This document shows, piece by piece, positions 5,011 through 9,123 of a stretch of DNA of 9,123 nucleotides. The number at the start of each line of letters is the position of its first letter. Within the stretch, counting starts at the first letter, position 1. This stretch comes from Candidatus Thorarchaeota archaeon (GTDB lineage: Archaea > Asgardarchaeota > Thorarchaeia > Thorarchaeales > Thorarchaeaceae). The notes beneath the pieces were generated by a model. It saw only the letters and a program-made list of their open reading frames with translations, made no database searches and was not told the DNA's origin. The position numbers were made by a program, and so were the translations under genes. Location of the stretch: contig JAEOST010000328.1 of assembly GCA_016840245.1 (NCBI GenBank), positions 1 through 9,123 on the forward strand, in the 5' to 3' direction.

Positions 5011-5472
5011 ATGAACAATGAAGATCTGCAGAGGTACATCGATGAGAAGGGTCTAGATGCTAAAATCCTGACCATGAGTGGACGTGTTCACTCAGTTGAA
5101 GCAGCATCCAAGGAACTAGGCGTACACCCAGACCATTTCATCAAGACAGTTGTCTTCATAGGGTCTGAAGAGAAGACCATTCTAGCAATTGTGAACGGGA
5201 CTGATAGGGCGAGTTCTAAGAGAATTGGGAAGGCACTGAACACCGATACCCCACGTCTTGCGACACCTGAGGAGGCTCTTCAACTCACTGAGTACGAGGT
5301 TGGTGGCACACCTCCTATCTCAATAGAGAAAGGCATTGTACTCATTGATCCCAGAGTAATGCAGATGGAGTCTGTAGTTGGTGGTGGAGGTAGTGACCAT
5401 CATCTACTTCGTATTTCCCCAAGTGAGATTCTCCATGCTACTGCAGGAAGAATAGTCCGGGTCAGAAAATAG
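5011..5472 (+). CDS. YbaK/ProX-type aminoacyl-tRNA deacylase (trans-editing)
   Basis: A 153-residue single-domain protein of the YbaK/aminoacyl-tRNA deacylase superfamily, which hydrolyses mischarged tRNAs (for example Cys-tRNA(Pro) or Ala-tRNA(Pro)) in the cytoplasm. Visible: AASKELGVHPDHFIKTVVF (31-49) with conserved Lys45, ILAIVNGTDRASSKRIGKAL (57-76), the glycine/proline loop EVGGTPPIS (96-104) and the C-terminal SVVGGGGSDHHLLRISPSEI (121-140). The exact tRNA substrate cannot be inferred. The frame also allows a TTG start at 4990, but ATG 5011 fits the promoter spacing and the family N-terminus. It stands alone, divergent from the TPR gene and 56 bases before the iron permease gene. Confidence 0.85.
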   Translation: MNNEDLQRYIDEKGLDAKILTMSGRVHSVEAASKELGVHPDHFIKTVVFIGSEEKTILAIVNGTDRASSKRIGKALNTDTPRLATPEEALQLTEYEVGGTPPISIEKGIVLIDPRVMQMESVVGGGGSDHHLLRISPSEILHATAGRIVRVRK

Positions 5473-5486
5473 CCCTATCCCAAGTT

Positions 5487-5504
5487 TATTAACAATAGTT
5501 AATA
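5487..5504. promoter_or_regulatory. 18-base perfect palindrome: candidate operator of the iron permease gene
   Basis: TATTAACAATAGTTAATA consists of perfect 7-base arms around a 4-base spacer. It overlaps both TATA-like elements before the FTR1 gene (tttatta 5485-5491 and ttaatatatt 5499-5508). Size, symmetry and position fit a dimeric repressor site; an iron sensor of the DtxR or Fur type is a natural but unproven candidate. Confidence 0.5.
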
Positions 5505-5528
5505 TATTTCCCTCTGAAGTGAGACCGG

Positions 5529-6404
5529 ATGATAGTCACACCATTGATTGTATCCCTGAGAGAAGGTATTGAGATAGCACTGATTCTAGCAATTATGCTA
5601 TCATATCTACGAAAGACCAACCAGAATGATCTGAAACACTATGTATTTGGGGGAGTGGCTTTCTCTATCGTGGCAAGTGTTGCAACTGCAATTATCATGG
5701 CTGGTATATGGGGAATCTTTGAGGGTCCTGCCTTAGCTATATTTGAGGGTTCAGTAGTCCTAGTAGCATCTTTCTTACTCACAACTATGATTCTATGGAT
5801 GTGGAAAGCAGGTTCAGGAATCTCATCAGAGATTGAGGGCTCTATGCAAAGAAGTACCGGAGTTCAGAGCGGCCTAGGTCTTCTATTGTTGAGCTTCGCT
5901 CTGATACTGCGTGAGGGTGTTGAACTTGTCCTCTTCACCACAGCACTTGTTATACAAGATGGCCTGGTGACATACCTAGGTATGGCTCTGGGTTTGACCA
6001 TTGCCTTTGCTATTGGCATAGGAATATACCAAGGCTCTCTAAAGATAAGCCTCAAGGCTCTCTTCAACTCAACTTCTATCCTCTTGGTGCTATTTGCGGC
6101 TGGGATGATAGCATATGGTATACATGAGCTACAAGAGGCTGGACTCCTACTCATTGGTCCAATTGAGGTCTGGGATATCAATCCACCATTACTTCCTGAT
6201 GGGAGTTATCCATTACTCCATGAGAAGGGTGCTATTGGTACCCTCGCAAAGACGCTTTTCGGATACAATGGTAATCCCTCAGCGTTGGAAGTGGTGGCAT
6301 ACATCTCATACTTACTCATAGTCTCTGGATACTACATTCTACGTCGAGAGCAGAATGAACCAACTCCAGTATCTGATCATCCTGTACCAGTTGTCATATC
6401 CTAG
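5529..6404 (+). CDS. FTR1/EfeU-family iron permease
   Basis: A 291-residue membrane protein with about seven hydrophobic helices. It carries the two hallmark REGxE motifs of FTR1-type iron transporters, REGIE (11-15) in helix 1 and REGVE (128-132) in helix 4. The segment IFEGSVVLVASFLLTTMILWMWK (71-93) also matches the family, in which these acidic residues bind the iron ion during transport. No multicopper oxidase, EfeO or EfeB partner gene is adjacent, so how iron is presented is unclear; Pb2+ or other metals are possible substrates. The start is ATG 5529, preceded by GTGA (5519-5522) six bases away. The 18-base palindrome in its promoter suggests control by a metal-responsive repressor. 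Confidence 0.9.
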   Translation: MIVTPLIVSLREGIEIALILAIMLSYLRKTNQNDLKHYVFGGVAFSIVASVATAIIMAGIWGIFEGPALAIFEGSVVLVASFLLTTMILWMWKAGSGISSEIEGSMQRSTGVQSGLGLLLLSFALILREGVELVLFTTALVIQDGLVTYLGMALGLTIAFAIGIGIYQGSLKISLKALFNSTSILLVLFAAGMIAYGIHELQEAGLLLIGPIEVWDINPPLLPDGSYPLLHEKGAIGTLAKTLFGYNGNPSALEVVAYISYLLIVSGYYILRREQNEPTPVSDHPVPVVIS

Positions 6405-6430
6405 TCCAAGATTATTTGCACAGGGTGATA

Positions 6431-6439
6431 GATTTAAGT
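6431..6439 (+). promoter_or_regulatory. Possible TATA box for the HD-domain gene
   Basis: gatttaagt resembles the archaeal TATA element. It would place the transcript start near 6460, giving a leader of about 45 bases that contains the palindrome at 6480-6494. Confidence 0.35.
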
Positions 6440-6479
6440 CAAAACAAGTCGATAATTGAATAATCAAAGAACAGATATT

Positions 6480-6494
6480 GACGTAGTGTACGTC
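6480..6494. promoter_or_regulatory. 15-base perfect inverted repeat in the leader of the HD-domain gene
   Basis: GACGTA-gtg-TACGTC, perfect 6-base arms with a 3-base centre, ends 11 bases before the ATG at 6506. It could be a DNA operator or, in the transcript, a small hairpin next to the ribosome binding region (ggggga, 6501-6506). Confidence 0.4.
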
Positions 6495-6505
6495 CTATCG
6501 GGGGA

Positions 6506-7333
6506 ATGATAATTTTGGCAAAGAATCAAAAAACACGCCATCCGCTGAGAGATAGAGTGCGGAGGCTATTCAAAGATAACGAACTATGTACAATTGCATT
6601 TGATAGTCTTGAGAGTGATGTTGAGGTTCAGACACTTCTTGAGGACTCGAACCGAATGGCCATTGATAGAATGGGTTTTTCAGACCATGGTCATACGCAT
6701 TCGCTAATTGTAGTGATGAACGGAGTCCGGTTATTCAAGGAACTCAGCAAGGGTATAGCTCCAACAATTGTCCAAGACGAAACAGGTGATATCAAGGACG
6801 CCCAGTTGGTAGTCATGATGGGCTGTTATCTCCATGATATTGGAATGGTTGTGTCCAGAACTAATCACGATATATTCACAGTAGCCCTCACTAACACGAT
6901 AATCGACAAGATACTCACAAAGGTCTATCCAGACGACAGACGAAAACAGGTGCACATCAGAGGACACATCCTTCATGCAATCTATTGTCATGACATATCA
7001 GCTACTCCATACACTGTGGAAGCTGGTGTTGTAGGTATTGCTGATGCATTAGATATGACAAAGGGTCGAGCGAGAATACCTTTCGAGGCAGGAAGTGTGA
7101 ATATCCACTCAGCATCAGCTATGGCTATTGAGAGAGTGAATATTCGAAAGGGTGAGACGAAGACAGTCAGGATCGAAGTAATAATGAACAATGCATCCGG
7201 AATATTTCAAATTCAGGAGCTGCTAGAGAAGAAGATCCGCAATGCTCCAGGCCTCATCGACCATATCGAGCTCTATGCTGTAATGTCTCCAAAGCCACAT
7301 CAGATACTTGAAGAAGAATTAAGAGTTCTTTAA
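6506..7333 (+). CDS. HD-superfamily metal-dependent phosphohydrolase
   Basis: A 275-residue protein of an archaeal HD-domain family. Metal ligands of the HD fold are visible: SDHGHTHS (59-66), LHDIGM (109-114), NHD (120-122), the helix GHILHAIYCHD (153-163) and ADALDMTKGRARIPFEAG (179-196). The segment MNNASGIFQIQELLEKKI (217-234) is also characteristic of the family. HD enzymes cleave phosphate esters, often of nucleotides; the substrate here is unknown. ATG 6506 is the first start in frame, with the purine run ggggga directly before it. The gene appears monocistronic; the regulator gene that follows has its own TATA box. Confidence 0.85.
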   Translation: MIILAKNQKTRHPLRDRVRRLFKDNELCTIAFDSLESDVEVQTLLEDSNRMAIDRMGFSDHGHTHSLIVVMNGVRLFKELSKGIAPTIVQDETGDIKDAQLVVMMGCYLHDIGMVVSRTNHDIFTVALTNTIIDKILTKVYPDDRRKQVHIRGHILHAIYCHDISATPYTVEAGVVGIADALDMTKGRARIPFEAGSVNIHSASAMAIERVNIRKGETKTVRIEVIMNNASGIFQIQELLEKKIRNAPGLIDHIELYAVMSPKPHQILEEELRVL

Positions 7334-7353
7334 TCATACAAATAATGACGATT

Positions 7354-7382
7354 TCGTTCACAAATCATTTCGGCATCGTTCA
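7354..7382 (+). promoter_or_regulatory. Two direct repeats upstream of the Lrp/AsnC gene promoter
   Basis: tcgttca occurs at 7354-7360 and again at 7376-7382, with tcgttcacaa / tcgttcataa as the wider match. The copies are 22 bases apart, about two helical turns, and lie just upstream of the TATA box at 7391-7398. Lrp-type regulators often bind such phased sites near their own promoter; this role is inferred. Confidence 0.3.
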
Positions 7383-7390
7383 TAACAGTA

Positions 7391-7398
7391 GCTATATA
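7391..7398 (+). promoter_or_regulatory. TATA box for the Lrp/AsnC gene
   Basis: gctatata is a good TATA element, 60 bases before the chosen ATG at 7458. The upstream ATG at 7398 overlaps it and would precede the transcript start, so it is unlikely to be used. Confidence 0.45.
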
Positions 7399-7457
7399 TG
7401 TACAATATCGCGCAAAAGCAAATTGACCTTCGATTGACCAAATTAGAGGCTATTTCC

Positions 7458-7895
7458 ATGAAACTTGACCCAATTGATGACCAGATAATCTCGATGCTCC
7501 AAGCTGATGGAAGACGGTCATATTCAGAGATTGCTGAGTCTGTTGGACGTACAGAGGTAACAATTAGACGTCGTGTCCGCAGACTTGTCAACGAAGGCGT
7601 GATTAAACGCTTCACCATAGTCTTGGATCCACTTAAGATTGGAAGGCAAATTCGTGCCATTATCCGAGTCAAGACAATGATGAAAGAGGCAACCGGAATC
7701 GCGGAGAAGATCCGTGAGTATGATGAGGTCAATGAGGCATACTTCTTAGATGGTGCCTGTGGTCTCATGCTCAAGATTACAGTGACCGATTTATCTGAGC
7801 TCCGCCAATTTCTAGAACGTAGCCTCGGAAAGGTTCATGGCGTGGGAGAAGTCGAGACCTGTATTGTGCTTGAGGACATAAAGACTCCATTCTAG
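7458..7895 (+). CDS. Lrp/AsnC-family transcriptional regulator
   Basis: A 145-residue protein. The N-terminal winged helix-turn-helix (about 3-55) reads MKLDPIDDQIISMLQADGRR, SYSEIAESVG, RTEVTIRRRVRRLVNEGVI. The C-terminal RAM/ligand-binding part (about 66-140) ends in the family pattern DLSELRQFLERSLGKVHGVGEVETCIVL. These proteins form dimers or octamers that bind DNA and respond to amino acids or other small molecules. The open frame begins at ATG 7398, but family members start at M(K)LDxxD, and AGAGG (7445-7449) lies 8 bases before ATG 7458, so 7458 is chosen. A JAMM-protein gene follows after 17 bases and is probably co-transcribed. Candidate autoregulatory repeats lie upstream. Confidence 0.9.
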   Translation: MKLDPIDDQIISMLQADGRRSYSEIAESVGRTEVTIRRRVRRLVNEGVIKRFTIVLDPLKIGRQIRAIIRVKTMMKEATGIAEKIREYDEVNEAYFLDGACGLMLKITVTDLSELRQFLERSLGKVHGVGEVETCIVLEDIKTPF

Positions 7896-7899
7896 TCAT

Positions 7900-7904
7900 G
7901 AGGT
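7900..7904 (+). promoter_or_regulatory. Shine-Dalgarno sequence supporting the GTG start of the JAMM gene
   Basis: GAGGT lies 8 bases before GTG 7913. The nearby ATG at 7898 runs into a stop after three codons, so it is not the start. Confidence 0.5.
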
Positions 7905-7912
7905 CGTAAGTA

Positions 7913-8329
7913 GTGCAACTGACACTACTTCTATCAGATTTGCATCTTAAACAGCTTTATAGACATGCAGACGAATGCTTACCACTTGAGTCCGTTGCAC
8001 TGCTTTTTGGCTATACTGAGGAGTCTACTGTCAGAGTCATTAGAATTGAAATGTTACAGAATTCTGCTGATTCGAGAGTTCGTTTTGCAGTAGAGCCCGA
8101 GGAACAATACAGACTCTTGGTAGAGGCTGAAGAACGAGGTGAGGAACTGGTATGCGTATTCCATTCCCATCCTGCTCCTCCAGAACCATCAGCCACCGAT
8201 TTACGTTATATGCGCCTGAATCCTGTAGTCTGGCTGATTGCATCCAAAATGACTGGTAGCTGGGAGAGCTCAGCCTACATACTTGATGATGAAAGTGTGA
8301 CTGAGGTCACGATAGTCTTAGACGAATAG
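7913..8329 (+). CDS. JAMM/MPN (Mov34/PAD-1) metalloprotease-like protein
   Basis: A 138-residue single MPN domain. The zinc and catalytic residues of the JAMM motif can be placed: Glu26 (PLESVALLFG), His84 and His86 (FHSHP), Ser93 and Asp96 (PSATDL). Archaeal and eukaryotic JAMM enzymes remove ubiquitin-like proteins (SAMPs, Urm1, ubiquitin) or process sulfur-carrier tails. The spacing from His86 to Asp96 is ten residues, one fewer than the eleven of the classical HxHx7SxxD pattern, so activity is likely but not certain. The start is GTG 7913 with a good Shine-Dalgarno. It follows the Lrp gene by 17 bases and converges on the RNase P genes with only 7 bases between stop codons. No ubiquitin-like or E1 gene is in the window. 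Confidence 0.82.
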   Translation: MQLTLLLSDLHLKQLYRHADECLPLESVALLFGYTEESTVRVIRIEMLQNSADSRVRFAVEPEEQYRLLVEAEERGEELVCVFHSHPAPPEPSATDLRYMRLNPVVWLIASKMTGSWESSAYILDDESVTEVTIVLDE

Positions 8330-8336
8330 CAGGAGA

Positions 8337-8642
8337 TTACTTCAGTCCTTTTATCGTTCCTGATGTCTTGAGTGGTTGAAATGATACCGCTGTATTATCG
8401 ATTTGGTCGATAAGAGCTGCTGATGTTATAACACGTTCAAGTGTTGGTAACGTGCATTGTATCACTCCCACTCCTGTGTCCGGATTAAACTCGTTCAGGA
8501 AGAACTTTGAATCAGCCAGAGTGATTTCTCCGTACAGCGAAAGCAGGGTCTTACGAATGATGAGTGTAAGCCTCTTTTCATCGATTACTCCGCCTTCCGA
8601 ATGAAGTTTGAACTGAACGTATCTCTTTCTCTCGGTTTTCAT
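8337..8642 (-). CDS. rnp2: RNase P protein component 2 (Pop5/Rnp2)
   Basis: A 101-residue protein subunit of archaeal RNase P, which removes the 5' leader from precursor tRNAs. Family features: an N-terminal basic strand ERKRYVQFKLHSEGGV, LTLIIRKTLLSLYGEITLADSKFFLNEF, GVGVIQCTLPTLERVITSAALIDQID, and the C-terminal SGTIKGLK signature (94-101). Pop5 pairs with Rpp30 to activate the catalytic domain of the RNA. The ATG overlaps the TGA of the preceding rnp3 gene (positions 8639-8642), so the two are translationally coupled and in one operon. In many archaea this pair is followed by the proteasome alpha gene; here the next gene is the convergent JAMM gene instead. Confidence 0.93.
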   Translation of the reverse strand: MKTERKRYVQFKLHSEGGVIDEKRLTLIIRKTLLSLYGEITLADSKFFLNEFNPDTGVGVIQCTLPTLERVITSAALIDQIDNTAVSFQPLKTSGTIKGLK

Positions 8643-9123
8643 TCAGAATCGCTCCTTTTTACAATCTCAATACCCTCTGCTATGAAGTCCTCTCCAAGTC
8701 TTCTCTCATTTCTCTCTATGATTTGACTAGGAATGCCATTGACAGACTTTCCAGCAAGATGTCCATTCATTCCAAAGAGAAGACCAATATGTTGCATTGC
8801 TAACGGAGACCTCATTTCCAAGGGTGAATTACCATCGCTAGAGATGACTATGGGCATCCTTGCTGAAATTGCTGTCTTAGCGGTTTCTCTGAACGCCTTG
8901 AGTATCTTTGCCCTGGTCATTCCATTTGTTGATAATAGAGGAGCAAATGAAATCTCAAGAGCAGTACCTGTAGATGCAGCCAATTTGGCAGTACTATCTC
9001 TGAGGACGTTGTCATGGAATGGAGCAACAAGAGAGATCAAATCCACACGATGTTCCTCAGCCGCCCAGTTAGCAGTGGATACATCCCTTAATGGTACAGA
9101 TATTATTGCCGAACCATAACGAG
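8639..9123 (-). CDS. rnp3: RNase P protein component 3 (Rpp30/Rnp3), N-terminus outside the window
   Basis: The frame is open to the right edge, giving about 160 C-terminal residues of a protein normally around 210-240 long, so the N-terminus is cut off by the window. Reading from the edge: RYGSAIISVPL, then VDLISLVAPFHDNVLRDSTAKLAASTGTALEISFAPLL, KAFRETAKTA, MPIVISSDGNSPLEMRSPLAM, HIGLLFGMNGHLAGKSVNGIPSQIIERN, and GIEIV near the end. These are the Rpp30 TIM-barrel-like blocks (the TALEISF strand, SSDGNSPLEMRSP, the IIERN helix). A GTG at 9046 could be mistaken for a start, but homology and the open frame continue upstream of it. It is coupled to rnp2 by a stop/start overlap. Confidence 0.92.
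   Translation of the reverse strand, partial: RYGSAIISVPLRDVSTANWAAEEHRVDLISLVAPFHDNVLRDSTAKLAASTGTALEISFAPLLSTNGMTRAKILKAFRETAKTAISARMPIVISSDGNSPLEMRSPLAMQHIGLLFGMNGHLAGKSVNGIPSQIIERNERRLGEDFIAEGIEIVKRSDSE

Noticed and set aside
9044..9046. GTG at 9046 as the start of the Rpp30 gene
   Set aside because: The frame stays open to the window edge and the upstream residues fit Rpp30, so the gene is longer and truncated by the window.

Overview
The window is archaeal. It encodes two archaeal/eukaryotic-type RNase P proteins (Pop5/Rnp2 and Rpp30/Rnp3), an MvhD-type iron-sulfur protein of the heterodisulfide reductase/hydrogenase electron-transfer system, a UPF0175/DUF3368 toxin-antitoxin pair and an Lrp/AsnC regulator, and several genes are preceded by TATA-like A/T boxes. 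MvhD suggests an anaerobe using Hdr-linked electron transfer. The mixture would fit an Asgard (for example Thorarchaeia-like) or another uncultured archaeal lineage, but the phylum cannot be fixed from the sequence alone.

Layout. (1) Positions 1-515: the tail of an unidentified upstream gene, then mvhD. (2) Positions 516-3847: an accessory stretch holding a DUF2341 surface protein on the minus strand, a UPF0175-DUF3368 toxin-antitoxin module, and a DUF998-like membrane protein. Each cargo block ends in a copy of the 3' end of mvhD in the same orientation: 1966-2052, 2947-3051, and a 13-base remnant at 3835-3847. This looks like repeated insertion at, or recombination with, the 3' end of mvhD, forming a cassette-like array. 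No recombinase is visible in the window. (3) Positions 3941-4410: a fluoride riboswitch followed by a CrcB/Fluc fluoride channel. (4) Positions 4430-7333: a membrane-anchored TPR protein (minus strand), a YbaK-type aminoacyl-tRNA deacylase, an FTR1-family iron permease with an 18-base perfect palindrome in its promoter, and an HD-domain phosphohydrolase with a 15-base palindrome just upstream of its start. (5) Positions 7458-8329: an Lrp/AsnC regulator followed 17 bases later by a JAMM/MPN metalloprotease-like gene with a GTG start. (6) Positions 8337 to the end: the rnp3-rnp2 RNase P pair on the minus strand, overlapping by a stop/start and converging on the JAMM gene.

Functional picture: small housekeeping transcription units (tRNA quality control, RNase P, ion homeostasis for fluoride and iron) flank an insertion hotspot behind a redox gene. 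The two most informative observations are the fourfold reuse of the mvhD 3' end and the well-formed fluoride riboswitch, which also corrects the crcB start codon. No tRNA, rRNA, CRISPR array or transposase was found, and no gene-free stretch exceeds 300 bases.
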